The notes beneath the pieces are model-generated. The model ran no database searches, had not been told where the DNA came from, and saw only the letters and a list, made by a program, of their open reading frames with translations. Source: Bin25 sp965221765 (GTDB taxonomy: Bacteria > Bacteroidota > Bacteroidia > Flavobacteriales > Flavobacteriaceae). Taken from it: 64,000 nt of DNA. The translations under genes and the position numbers were made by a program. The DNA lies in contig OZ244911.1 of assembly GCA_965221765.1 (NCBI GenBank), forward strand, positions 2,690,927 to 2,754,926, given 5' to 3'. Below, piece by piece: positions 27,793 to 36,439 of this stretch (positions within the stretch are counted from its first letter, which is position 1; each line of letters opens with the position of its first letter).

Positions 27793-28611
27793 TCAAATGT
27801 TTAAACAAGAATTAATTTGAATATTCCACTTACTAATCGTTTTTCCTTTTCTTGCTTTTGAAGGATCTAATGGAATATAAGATGGAGACATTAACAATTG
27901 AAGTTCAGAAGTCATTGACATCTCAATTTGCAATATATCTAGTAAATAACCCAACCGCTTGATAACCGCTTGACTATTGGACTGTTTTGTATAGTCCAGG
28001 AGCTTTGAAAAATCAATCCGGTTTTTTGCTTTTGAAATCGTGTCTGCTACAACTTGAATTCCACCAACGTACTTGGGACGATGGATAATATCAAGAATGG
28101 TTTTTTCAAAATCACTACAACGTACTGGGTACATATGATTCAAATATTCAACCCAAATAGTTTCAAACCCATAGAACAGTTTTTTTTTGTGACTGATTAA
28201 TTGATATTCCATGCCTTTAATCTCAATCAGATTAGGCATCACTTGATTTTTTAAAGCAATGTGTTGTTTTAACGAAGGATTTTCATGTAATCCATGAATT
28301 TGCAATGCCGAACAATACCCTAAATAATAATCGTTGGAGCCAGCAAGTGCTTTGGCGGTTAAATACGAATTGGGAAAAAATTCTTTTTCCATTAGATAAT
28401 ATGGAATAATCATGTAAAGTCCTTTTTTAAGCCTGAAGGTTAATTGCCGTTCAACTAATTCTTGTAAAAAACTTTGAATGTAGGCTCTAGAGGCATTAGC
28501 GAAATAATTTTCAGCTTCTTGATTGGTGAAATAAGGACTGTTATTATCGATAAGATATCTTAAAAAATCCGATGTGTTTTGAGTAATAACTTTAGTTTTC
28601 ATATAATTCAA
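27793..28611 (-). CDS. AbiEi-family antitoxin-like protein, no toxin partner seen
   Basis: The 272 residues start with a winged-helix region (FTNQEAENYFANASRAYIQS then FLQELVERQLTFRLKKGLY), as in AbiEi antitoxins, which repress their own promoter. The AbiEi C-terminal domain follows (YYLGYCSALQIHGLHENPS, PVRCSDFEKTILDIIHRPKY, VGGIQVVADTI). In type IV toxin-antitoxin loci the AbiEii nucleotidyltransferase toxin lies directly downstream. Here the downstream 320 bp carries no such gene on the minus strand. It is therefore a solitary regulator, or a relic of a phage-defence module. Start may be at Met4 (28602). Confidence 0.75.
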   Translation of the reverse strand: MNYMKTKVITQNTSDFLRYLIDNNSPYFTNQEAENYFANASRAYIQSFLQELVERQLTFRLKKGLYMIIPYYLMEKEFFPNSYLTAKALAGSNDYYLGYCSALQIHGLHENPSLKQHIALKNQVMPNLIEIKGMEYQLISHKKKLFYGFETIWVEYLNHMYPVRCSDFEKTILDIIHRPKYVGGIQVVADTISKAKNRIDFSKLLDYTKQSNSQAVIKRLGYLLDILQIEMSMTSELQLLMSPSYIPLDPSKARKGKTISKWNIQINSCLNI

Positions 28612-28993
28612 ATATAGTAATTAGCTCTATAAATTAATAAAAATTAAAATATTCTCATGTTTAATCAGTTTGGAAAAACGTATCTTTCATTATCGTTGAT
28701 TATTCCCTATTATTTTTAATCGTGATAAAAAAAGTAATATAATTATCGAATCTATTTTTGCTCTCCTAATGGATAGTTTTATTTTAAATAAATAGATATG
28801 CCATGTTGTTCAATCAAGATATGGAAGTTAATAGCGATTGCTGCATTTGGTTATAAAGCCATTATGTATAATTTTCAAAGAAGATTGAAATTTCAAGTAC
28901 TTTATTTGAACTAGGTATCAACTTGAGATTATAGAGTAACTGCCAAACAAGTATCTTTGCGCTAGGGAGGACAGATTTACAACTCTAAAAACG
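28612..28993. other. divergent intergenic region with a sulfatase promoter candidate
   Basis: No ORF is seen. TATCTTTG at 28952-28959 (a -7 type box) lies 34 bp before the sulfatase ATG; TTGA at 28923 could be a poorly spaced -33 element. Confidence 0.5.
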
Positions 28994-30604
28994 ATGGATA
29001 CTAGAACCAAACGATTACTTTTTTATGTAATTATTGGATTGCTTTTTATGAGTTGCAATAGAAAAATAGTGGAACATCCTAACATCATTTGGATTGTTGC
29101 CGAAGACTTATCTCCAGAATTTCTACCAATCTATGGCAATAAAACGGTTAAACTTCCTAATCTTGAGTTTTTGGCAAAAAAAGGGATGGTTTTTAATAAT
29201 GCCTATACACCAACACCTGTTTGCGCACCAGCTCGTAGCGCTCTAATCACTGGTATGTATCCAAGCACCATAGGGACGCATAATATGCGCACATACAATG
29301 GCCATCAAAATACCAATGAACCAATCCTTGGAATTCCTAGTTATTCTCCAATCGTTCCCAAAGGAGTCAAAATGTTTACTGAATATTTGAGAACCAACGG
29401 TTATTACTGTACCAATAATGCAAAAGAAGACTATAACTTCAAATCGTTAGATTCTGGATGGGATGAATCAAGTCCCCAAGCTCATTGGAGAAATCGACCC
29501 CAAAAAACACCTTTTTTTGCTGTCTTTAATTTTGAAATCACTCATGAATCGCAAATTTGGAATCAATCTAATCACCCATTATTGGTTGATCCAGATCATG
29601 TTCCGATACCACCAATTTTTCCTAATAATGAGGTGGTAAAAAATGATATAGCCATCGGGTATTCCAATATCATTCGATTAGATCAACAAATTGGAAAAAT
29701 CATTAATCAATTAAAAGAGGACAAACTTTTTAAAAAGAGTGTGATATTCTTTTTTGGCGATCACGGCGGACCATTTCCGAGATATAAAAGATCTCTTTAT
29801 GAAACTGGAATTAAAGTGCCTTTAATCGTAAAACTACCGTACAATCAATCCCGTGATTCTACTGAAGATAATTTTGTGAGTTTTATTGATTTTGCTCCTA
29901 CCGTTCTTTCATTGGCTGGGGTGCAGCCACCTAGTTTCATGGATGGCAATCCATTTTTAGGCTCGTATGCCAAAGATGTTATAACCAATGAAATCTATGC
30001 AACATCCAATCGATTTGATGAAAAAATCGATATGAAAAGAGCCGTGAGGTCAGGAAATTATAAATTCATTCGGAATGTATATCCTGAGATTTCAAATGCA
30101 CTAGATATTAGTTATCGGAATTCCATGCCATTGATGAAAAATCTTTCTGATTTACATAAGAACAAACAACTCAATAAATATCAAAACAAATGGTTTGGTG
30201 TTCCAAAACCCAAAACCGAATTGTATGACTTATCAGTTGATCCATATGAATTAAATAATTTGGCCTATCAGAGTCAATATCGTCAGATTGCAGATTCGCT
30301 TAGTCAAAAGTTGGATCGATGGATGCTCTTTTCAGGGGATTTGGGAGTCTATTCTGAAAAAGAATTGATGAATCAATGGTTGGTTGGAGGACAAAATCCG
30401 ATTCTTTTACCTCCGATAGCGACTATTAAGAATGACTCCATTTATCTAGAAAGTCCCTTGGAGGATGCGACTATTGTTTATAGAAAAAATGGAAACAAAC
30501 ATTGGGATATCTATACTCAACCGTTATCAATGGCATGGAATTTTGAATCAAAAGCGGTACGTATCGGGTATAAAGACAGTGAATTATGGACTAATCCGAA
30601 TTAG
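28994..30604 (+). CDS. sulfatase (S1 family), lipoprotein
   Basis: Type I sulfatases hydrolyse sulfate esters, in marine Bacteroidota mostly on algal polysaccharides. The 536-residue protein has a lipoprotein signal (LFYVIIGLLFMSC, Cys21) and metal-site residues in NIIWIVAEDLSPEF. The C-x-A-x-R modification motif is CAPARSALITGMYP at 77-90, where Cys77 must be converted to formylglycine. Further features are FFFGDHGGPFPRYKRSLYET and a C-terminal segment typical of the family. No maturase gene is in the window. Substrate cannot be told from sequence. It sits in the accessory block between katA and pdxA and overlaps the 3' end of pdxA by 14 bp (convergent). Confidence 0.92.
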   Translation: MDTRTKRLLFYVIIGLLFMSCNRKIVEHPNIIWIVAEDLSPEFLPIYGNKTVKLPNLEFLAKKGMVFNNAYTPTPVCAPARSALITGMYPSTIGTHNMRTYNGHQNTNEPILGIPSYSPIVPKGVKMFTEYLRTNGYYCTNNAKEDYNFKSLDSGWDESSPQAHWRNRPQKTPFFAVFNFEITHESQIWNQSNHPLLVDPDHVPIPPIFPNNEVVKNDIAIGYSNIIRLDQQIGKIINQLKEDKLFKKSVIFFFGDHGGPFPRYKRSLYETGIKVPLIVKLPYNQSRDSTEDNFVSFIDFAPTVLSLAGVQPPSFMDGNPFLGSYAKDVITNEIYATSNRFDEKIDMKRAVRSGNYKFIRNVYPEISNALDISYRNSMPLMKNLSDLHKNKQLNKYQNKWFGVPKPKTELYDLSVDPYELNNLAYQSQYRQIADSLSQKLDRWMLFSGDLGVYSEKELMNQWLVGGQNPILLPPIATIKNDSIYLESPLEDATIVYRKNGNKHWDIYTQPLSMAWNFESKAVRIGYKDSELWTNPN

Positions 30605-31622
30605 ATTCAGTTGAAAGATAGTCCAATCGATTGTAGTAAATCTGTCTTCCGGTAAAAAGGGCTTCTCTGAATGAGTTGGCATTGGCTTTATTTTTCCCTG
30701 CAATATCAAAGGCAGTACCGTGATCAGGGGAAGTTCTGACCTTATCTAATCCAGCTGTAAAATTCACCCCACTACCAAAGGATAAAGCTTTAAACGGAAT
30801 CAAACCTTGATCATGAAACATGGCTAAGGTTGCATCGTACTGTCGGTGTTTTCCACTCGCAAAAAAACCATCGGCTGAAAAAGGGCCAAAAACAAGTTCT
30901 TCATTATTTCGGTACTCTTTAATCATAGGAGATATGGTGTCGATTTCTTCAGATCCCATCACGCCATTATCGCCCGAATGGGGATTCAGGCCCAAAACTG
31001 CGACTTTGGGTCGATGGATAGCAAAGTCTTGTTTGAGAGAATATAATAATAAATCTAGTTTTTGGTGTAGGCGTTCTTTGGTAATCAACGCGGGGATTTC
31101 TGATAATGCTATGTGTTCTGTAACTAGAGCAATTTTTAAATTTTCACTGACCATTATCATCAAAGTTTCTTGATTAAAAAAATCTTTCAGATATTCTGTA
31201 TGACCAGCGTATGGAAAATCTTCTGAATAACTACTTTGTTTATCAATAGGCGCGGTAACTAAACAATGAATTTTATCATTATTTAAAACATGAGTTGCTT
31301 CTTCTAATGCCAGAACGGCAATTCGCCCAGATTCAGCATTTGACTGTCCCCATTGCCAATGGAATTCTTGATTTTCAGCGATTTCAAGTATATTCAATGT
31401 ATTATTTAAAACCTTGTTATCTTCTCCTATCGGTCGAATCTTTGTTGGTGATTTATAAAATTTTGCTACCTCTTGGAGAACTTGGCTACTACCAAAAACA
31501 ATTACTGTGAAAAAATCATACATTCTTTTGTCTTCAAACGTTTTGATGATAATTTCTGGACCAATTCCATTAGGGTTCCCCATGGATATCCCAACAAGTA
31601 TTTTCTTTGGTTTTTGAGACAC
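30591..31622 (-). CDS. pdxA: 4-hydroxythreonine-4-phosphate dehydrogenase
   Basis: PdxA catalyses an NAD-dependent step of vitamin B6 synthesis. The 343-residue product starts at GTG 31622 (VSQKPKKILVGISMGNPNGI), because PdxA proteins begin just before the GxSxGxxNGIG motif. The frame stays open to 31733, but that part reads as non-coding and would overlap ribE. Visible features are LVTAPIDKQSSYSEDFPYAG HTEYL (written in two parts), NPHSGDNGVMGSEE and FHDQGLIPFKALSFGSGVN, including the metal-binding histidines. The 47-bp gap to the divergent ribE must hold both promoters. Confidence 0.93.
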   Translation of the reverse strand: MSQKPKKILVGISMGNPNGIGPEIIIKTFEDKRMYDFFTVIVFGSSQVLQEVAKFYKSPTKIRPIGEDNKVLNNTLNILEIAENQEFHWQWGQSNAESGRIAVLALEEATHVLNNDKIHCLVTAPIDKQSSYSEDFPYAGHTEYLKDFFNQETLMIMVSENLKIALVTEHIALSEIPALITKERLHQKLDLLLYSLKQDFAIHRPKVAVLGLNPHSGDNGVMGSEEIDTISPMIKEYRNNEELVFGPFSADGFFASGKHRQYDATLAMFHDQGLIPFKALSFGSGVNFTAGLDKVRTSPDHGTAFDIAGKNKANANSFREALFTGRQIYYNRLDYLSTESNSD

Positions 31623-31669
31623 GTACTTTCTGACTAAATTGCCGTCCAAAAGTAGTGATTCAGTAGCGT

Positions 31670-32281
31670 ATGTTTTCAGGCATCGTAGAATCCTTGGGAA
31701 GGGTAGACCGCATTTATTCAAATCAAGATTCAAAACAGTTAATTATCAACAGTCATTTATCCTCTGATTTAACGGTTGGACAAAGTATTTCTCATAATGG
31801 GGTGTGTTTGACGGTCACTGAGTTTAATGAATCAACCTATGCTGTCAATGCTGTATCTGAAACCTTACAAAGAAGTAACCTGGATTTGCTTGGAGAGGGA
31901 AGTTATCTCAATTTAGAGCGCAGTTTAAAAATCGGGGATCCTTTGGATGGACATTTGGTACAAGGGCATGTGGACCAGATGACGGTTTGTATTGAAACTC
32001 CAAAAAACAGAGGTCCAGGCCTGTATCGATTCGAGTTTCACAGCCCACCAAAGTTTCCCGTCATTGAAAAAGGTTCCCTTTGTCTCGATGGCATAAGTTT
32101 TACTGTTGTGGATGTCACGGATTGTCAATTTAGCATTTATATCATCCCACATACTTACCAGTCTACCAATATGCAATTTTTAGAAAGAGGGACTCAAGTC
32201 AATATCGAATTTGATATCATTGGAAAATATATTACTAAGCTTTATCAACAGAATAATCGGACGAGTCCCATCGGCAGTTAA
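31670..32281 (+). CDS. ribE: riboflavin synthase alpha subunit
   Basis: This enzyme dismutates two 6,7-dimethyl-8-ribityllumazines to riboflavin. The 203 residues show the two-barrel repeat: N-terminal MFSGIVESLGRVDRI with SHNGVCLTVTEF, and the second half with SLCLDGISFTVVDVTDCQFS. The conserved NLERSLKIGDPLDGHLVQGH joins them. The MFSGIVE start fixes ATG 31670. It is divergent from pdxA, a common pairing in flavobacteria. Mobile-DNA remnants begin 18 bp after its stop. Confidence 0.96.
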   Translation: MFSGIVESLGRVDRIYSNQDSKQLIINSHLSSDLTVGQSISHNGVCLTVTEFNESTYAVNAVSETLQRSNLDLLGEGSYLNLERSLKIGDPLDGHLVQGHVDQMTVCIETPKNRGPGLYRFEFHSPPKFPVIEKGSLCLDGISFTVVDVTDCQFSIYIIPHTYQSTNMQFLERGTQVNIEFDIIGKYITKLYQQNNRTSPIGS

Positions 32282-32298
32282 AATTTAAAAAGAATATG

Positions 32299-32318
32299 TA
32301 GTCGCTCCTTAAAAAGTC
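32299..32318. repeat. 20-bp repeat shared with 8099-8118
   Basis: An exact copy of TAGTCGCTCCTTAAAAAGTC lies 18 bp past the ribE stop. It marks the left border of the degenerate region that runs to 36.4 kb. Confidence 0.6.
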
Positions 32319-32360
32319 CGAATATAGTCTCTAACCCTTTTATATTTGGGATTGAAGAGT

Positions 32361-32501
32361 TTAATATGGGGTTTTAAATCTGCAAGGAAATCCGTTTTTT
32401 GGATACAAAATCTTGTAGAAATCAATCGGTCGATCGATGTTATGTCCTAGACCGCCTCCGGAAGCATTTCCTTTTTGAAACGTGCCAATACCATACCCCA
32501 T
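32361..32501 (-). pseudogene. relic of a plasmid Mob/Pre (MobA-like) relaxase N-terminus
   Basis: A 46-residue minus-strand ORF reads MGYGIGTFQKGNASGGGLGH followed by NIDRPIDF. The pattern of Met, aromatic, Gly-rich loop, GLGxHIDR is the start of plasmid recombination/mobilisation (Pre/Mob) proteins of Bacteroidota plasmids and integrative elements. The rest of the relaxase (several hundred residues with the catalytic tyrosine and histidines) is absent. It is thus a fragment left by a mobilisable element. Confidence 0.5.
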
Positions 32502-32880
32502 GATGCCATTAATGTTAAATCTAAAAAGGGTTTTTAGGGAAAATCTCTAAAGCCATCAGCAGAGCCCGATAGCATTTTTTCAAGGGACGAAGTAAAAACG
32601 CTATTACGCTATGTACTTTATGACAGAGGTAACAGTACGCATTTCCCACCAACGATCCAAATGCATCCCATGAATGGTTCCAAAGCCATTACTCTAACAG
32701 TAGAGTTGAGTCGTATTTTCATTTTCAAAGCGTTTGCTTTGAAACTCTTTCTGTGCTTCAGAGAGAGTATTTCCGAAGCCATTCTCGATGTACCAAAACA
32801 CTTTTTCAAAAAGTTTTGAGGGATTTGGAAATAAAGTGTACAATTGTTAACTTTATGAAAATTATCGTTATCTATTTCTG
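32502..32880. other. degenerate spacer with a 9-bp hairpin
   Basis: No gene is supported. A perfect stem TTTCAAAGC / GCTTTGAAA with a GTTT loop lies at 32723-32744; no T-run follows it. Confidence 0.45.
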
Positions 32881-34435
32881 ATGAAAAAATTATACGCCAT
32901 TCTTCTTATCGGCATGGGAGGCTTCTTTTTGGCTTGCCAAAGAAGAAGATGTTTTAATCCCAATAGACCCTATTCCAAATGCTGAATCTGTCATCACAAC
33001 AGAACCTGAATGGCCACCAGGGGATTTAATGGTTTTAGGGCCACCATTAGAAAATCCGTATTCGGTAGAAAACATGAAAAAGGCACTTAAAAGTTTAAAA
33101 AAATCCTCTCGTGCCGAATTACCAGGGGATTATGAAGTAAAAACGACACACTACTATGTGAAATTTCTACCAGAAAATGAAGCCCATTTGGATTCCCTTT
33201 CCTTAGATGAAGATTTGATTCTGTATGACTACCCATTGGATCGGAAAATAAAAAAGCTAGGCCATTATTATATCGATCCGGATGCTCCCAAAGACAAACC
33301 CATGCCACTTGATGCATCGGTTGAAGTGGATGATGAATTGCCCCAAAGCGTGCCCTATGAAATACTGAGCCATCTTCATCTTCCCAACGATTATGGGGAT
33401 TATGAATTTATCGAATCCGGGCATCGACGACGATCCTATTTTACAGAATCGCTGGTGGATGAGTCCTTGCGATTGACCAATCATTGGGAAGAGGTGGTCA
33501 CACCCGCAAAAAATGCTCGATCTAGAAAGTGGACGCCTTGGGGAACCATTAAGACCTATGATTCTTCTGAAGGAAGCAATATCCCTGTCGAAGGGATCAA
33601 GGTTCGAGCCAGGCGTTGGTTTACCACGCATACTAGCATTACGAATTCTAGTGGTTATTATCGATGCGATGGTTCTTTTCGACGTCCTGCCAATTATTCA
33701 TTGAAATTTGAACGGCATGATTTTTAAATTCGGACGAATGCTTGGCTATTGAATACGGCTGGCGTCAATGGTCCCAAAATAGAAAGGTCATGGAATCCCG
33801 TTTTCCTAAGTACCAAACCAGAGTCATATTATGCCACCATCTTTAGAGCCGCTCACCATTATTATTATAAGTATATCTATGGGCTCAATAGACCCCCGCA
33901 AAATAGTATTTGGAGAACGCAACTAAAATTAAAAGCTTATACAGGGATGAATTCTGAAGATGAATTAATTAATGGAACGTTTGGTAAAGCTAGAAGATTT
34001 TTAGGATTAGCGAGCCAAATTCATGTCTATAAATCAAATAGAAAAAGTGATAAAATTTATGGAACAGTTATCCATGAGATAGCTCATGCAGCTCATTGGA
34101 ATGCTAACAGAAGTGTTTATGGAAATTCCTCTTCTTTGGTAAAAGAAAGTTGGGCTGTAGGAGTGCAAAATGTGTTAACACAAATGACATATTCGGGATA
34201 CAAAAGAGGTTATTCAGGATTTTATACTAGTGTGGTTGAAGACATGATGGATTCTGATAAAACAAACACTAAAGTTACCGAATCTGTTTCTGGATATACC
34301 ATCTCTCAAATTGAAGATGCGTTAATAGGTAAAAGTCAATGGTTTTTGTGGAGAGATAATATCAAATCGAAGTACAACAATAGTACTGAAAATCAACTCG
34401 ATGCACTTTTTAATTCATGGTTTTATTCTGAGTAG
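32881..34435 (+). pseudogene. HExxH metalloprotease-like surface lipoprotein, broken by a frameshift and a nonsense codon
   Basis: A lipoprotein signal starts at ATG 32881 (MKKLYAILLIGMGGFFLAC). At about 32939 the frame is lost; removing one C from TTGCCAAAG would give LACKEEDVLIPIDPIPNAES and join the long frame that runs to TAA 33725-33727. The same frame then continues without another stop to 34435. The protein has VEGIKVRARRWFTTHTSITN (a carboxypeptidase-regulatory-like beta domain) and RPANYSLKFERHDF[stop]IR, then NTAGVNGPKIERSWN and IFRAAHHYYYKYIYGLNRPP. A zinc-binding HEIAHAAHWN at about 34074 completes the metalloprotease signature. Intact relatives exist in flavobacteria to my recollection. 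Two lesions imply a pseudogene or two sequence errors. Confidence 0.75.
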
Positions 34436-34907
34436 TTTTTCCTTTGGTTTTCTACTTTACGTTCGTTGTGGTGAAGAAGATATTTCATATGGTTATACCG
34501 TGAATTGGGTATATGAAAACAATACGGGTAATAATATTACCTTAGAAGTGTATAATCAATTGGGAGAGAAGTTTAGCCAATGGGAAATTCAAGATCAAGC
34601 AAACATTATTATTCCTGAAACGGAACACGAGCATTATATATTTCCGTTTTTTTTAGACTCAAAAATAACCCGCATAGCCGTTTCTGTTATAGCAAGATTT
34701 GAAAATGGAAAATGCTTAGAATATTCTAAGCGTAAAGAAGATAGTAGCAAGAATATATTTGATTTAATGAACTATAATGAGTACGAACAAGTTGCGATAA
34801 AAAATCCAAATCTAGGAGAGCCTTATTTCGAAAAAAGCCCGATTACTCTCACTTGGACTTTCACCCCCGAAGATATAGCACAAGCCATCGATTGTGATGT
34901 GCTTTGA
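34401..34907 (+). CDS. hypothetical exported protein downstream of the broken metalloprotease
   Basis: The 168 residues start with a hydrophobic N-terminus (FILSSFSFGFLLYVRCGEED) that looks like a signal peptide, perhaps a lipoprotein with an atypical lipobox, then a beta-rich domain (YTVNWVYENNTGNNITLEVY, PITLTWTFTPEDIAQAI). No family was recognised. The start at 34401 overlaps the end of the metalloprotease by 35 bp, so the two were probably co-expressed and may act together at the cell surface. Confidence 0.6.
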   Translation: MHFLIHGFILSSFSFGFLLYVRCGEEDISYGYTVNWVYENNTGNNITLEVYNQLGEKFSQWEIQDQANIIIPETEHEHYIFPFFLDSKITRIAVSVIARFENGKCLEYSKRKEDSSKNIFDLMNYNEYEQVAIKNPNLGEPYFEKSPITLTWTFTPEDIAQAIDCDVL

Positions 34908-34987
34908 AATGAAAATGGTTTGGTGATGGCTATTTCATGAGCATCTCCCTTTAGCAATTGTTCTTGTAAGAGCCGATAGGGACTCTT

Positions 34988-35010
34988 ATTGCACTAGGTA
35001 GTTAAATATG
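34988..35010 (-). repeat. solo copy of the IS30-like terminal repeat, inverted
   Basis: ATTGCACTAGGTAGTTAAAT, read on the plus strand, is the reverse of the 27-bp repeat (compare the element's right end at 36417-36439). It lies about 390 bp outside the left end of the IS30-like element, on the far side of the broken recombinase. Confidence 0.65.
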
Positions 35011-35036
35011 GCTTGAATACTTTGAAAGCAGCTTTT

Positions 35037-35410
35037 TTATGTCTGACTGTGATACTTCTTTACCTTCGTAACGGTTGCCAAAGAGACCCCCAATCGGCCA
35101 CTAATATCTCGACAGGACTTCCTTTTTTGTAATAATGAAATGATTTTTTGTGTTTTTTGAGAAAGGTTTCTCGGCTTTTGACGGATCCGAAGGTCCCGCG
35201 CGCCCCCCTTGTTGTTGATAGGCTTCTCGTCCTTGACGAATACGTTCTGAGATTGTCCAGCGTTCTAATTCATACACACTAGCCATCACCGAGACGATCA
35301 TTTTCCAAATCGGGTTTTGAGTGCCATCGGGATTACGACTCGGAACACCTAATTCTTTCACCACAATGTTGATGTTGTTTTCTTCCAAATGATGGAAGGC
35401 CATGTTCAAC
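35037..35410 (-). pseudogene. serine recombinase (resolvase/invertase), N-terminus missing
   Basis: On the minus strand one frame reads HHLEENNINIVVKELGVPSR, then NPIWKMIVSVMASVYELER and ISERIRQGREAYQQQGGRAG. After a frameshift near the G/C-rich stretch at 35200 it continues SVKSREAFLKKHKN-like and ends with a helix-turn-helix TVTKVKKYHSQT at 35037. These are the C-terminal half of the resolvase catalytic domain (with the long E-helix) and the DNA-binding domain. The first half with the catalytic serine is absent exactly where the IS30-like repeat begins at 35401. No matching N-terminus is found beyond the element's other end. Confidence 0.75.
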
Positions 35411-35429
35411 TCGCTAGTGCAACATGAGC

Positions 35430-36337
35430 CCACGTTGATTTTATCTTTTCCAAAGGACTACGGTAGTCGCATTGACGAACGCCTCTGTGATTTATTTTGT
35501 CTTCCATGATTTGTATTTCTTGGTCGGTATCATCGTCGATATGTTCTCCTTTTGTAAACCCGCCTCCTAAGGACGTCAATTGGGTTTTCAACGGTGTCTT
35601 TCTCTTGGGACGCATACGGTCTCGTAAAAGAAGTGTCGATACCCAATGGTTGCTTGATCAGATCGTGTTTGGCAAATTCCAATCCATGATCAAAGGTGAT
35701 GGTTTTCATCATCGCTTGAATCACTGGCCCAATCGACCAAAACGAATAAGAGATCTCCTCTTTGGTTCCCAATCATGACATCGACTTCAACATCACCGAA
35801 AGGCACTCGGTCTTCCACCATGGTCGGACGCAGCTCCATCGATGGACAATCTTCAATACAGCCTTGATGTCCCTAGTAGTTTCCACGTTGGCGTCTTCTT
35901 TTGCCATGACGTAGATACCGATACCACCGTTGGTAAGAGGCATCCGATGTTTTGTTCCCATGCTTGCCAGGCCATCACTAGCGATCGATCTTTTCGATGG
36001 AGACGCCTTCTATGCCTTTGGCTTTCTAGTAAGCCACCACCAACTCCGGACTCCAATGCTATTCCACCATCTAGTATTTGATGTCGTCTTTGAGGGCCTG
36101 GGTCCACTTGATGAGACGAGGTTTTCTTTATTCTCTCTTGACCACCTTCCGCTGGGCTATATCGGCCTGGTAACATCCCTTATCTAGACTTCGTTTCGTG
36201 ATATTAGGCTGTCGTTCTCTCCAAATGGTGGTCCGATGAACGATTAGTTCTTCGGCCATCGCTTGATTAGAAAGCCCTTGATGAATGAGTGCCTCCAATA
36301 GGGACCTTTGTGCTTGGTTGAATTTTCGATATTTCAT
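35430..36337 (-). pseudogene. IS30-family transposase, multiply frameshifted
   Basis: The N-terminus from ATG 36337 (MKYRKFNQAQRSLLEALIHQ, then GLSNQAMAEELIVHRTTIWRE) is the helix-turn-helix of IS30-type transposases. It stops near 36128. Further frames carry the DDE region: EVDVMIGNQRGDLLFVLVD (first Asp), ITFDHGLEFAKHDLIKQPLG (second Asp in the DNGKEF-like motif) and FTRPYASQEKDTVENPIDVL (catalytic Glu in the NEN-like motif). At least three frameshifts and several stops make it non-functional. Confidence 0.82.
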
Positions 36338-36380
36338 ATTTAGTTGTTTTTGAAACATCAAAATGGGACCTTATGAACCC

Positions 36381-36411
36381 CTCTCCTAGTCAACTATGTT
36401 GACTAGGAGAG
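36381..36411. promoter_or_regulatory. 14-bp perfect inverted repeat upstream of the transposase
   Basis: CTCTCCTAGTCAAC and GTTGACTAGGAGAG are separated by TAT. The near-perfect palindrome lies between the element's right inverted repeat and the transposase start. It could block read-through transcription into the transposase from outside, or sequester its start region. Confidence 0.65.
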
Positions 36412-36439
36412 TTATGGTTGTACTAGATAGTTGAACTTG

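Larger units (their letters stand above)
35401..36439 (-). mobile_element. IS30-like insertion sequence, decayed
   Basis: About 1.04 kb is bounded by inverted repeats: 35401-35427 (CATGTTCAAC, TCGCT, AGTGCAACATGA) and 36417-36439 (GTTGTACTAG then ATAGTTGAACTTG, its reverse). Inside is an IS30-family transposase in pieces. The element interrupts a serine recombinase gene. The same repeat occurs alone at 1113, 8123, 34988 and 43035. Confidence 0.75.

Noticed and set aside
35497..36187. Plus-strand ORFs across the IS30-like element
   Set aside because: They are antisense to the transposase pieces on the minus strand, which carry the DDE motifs.
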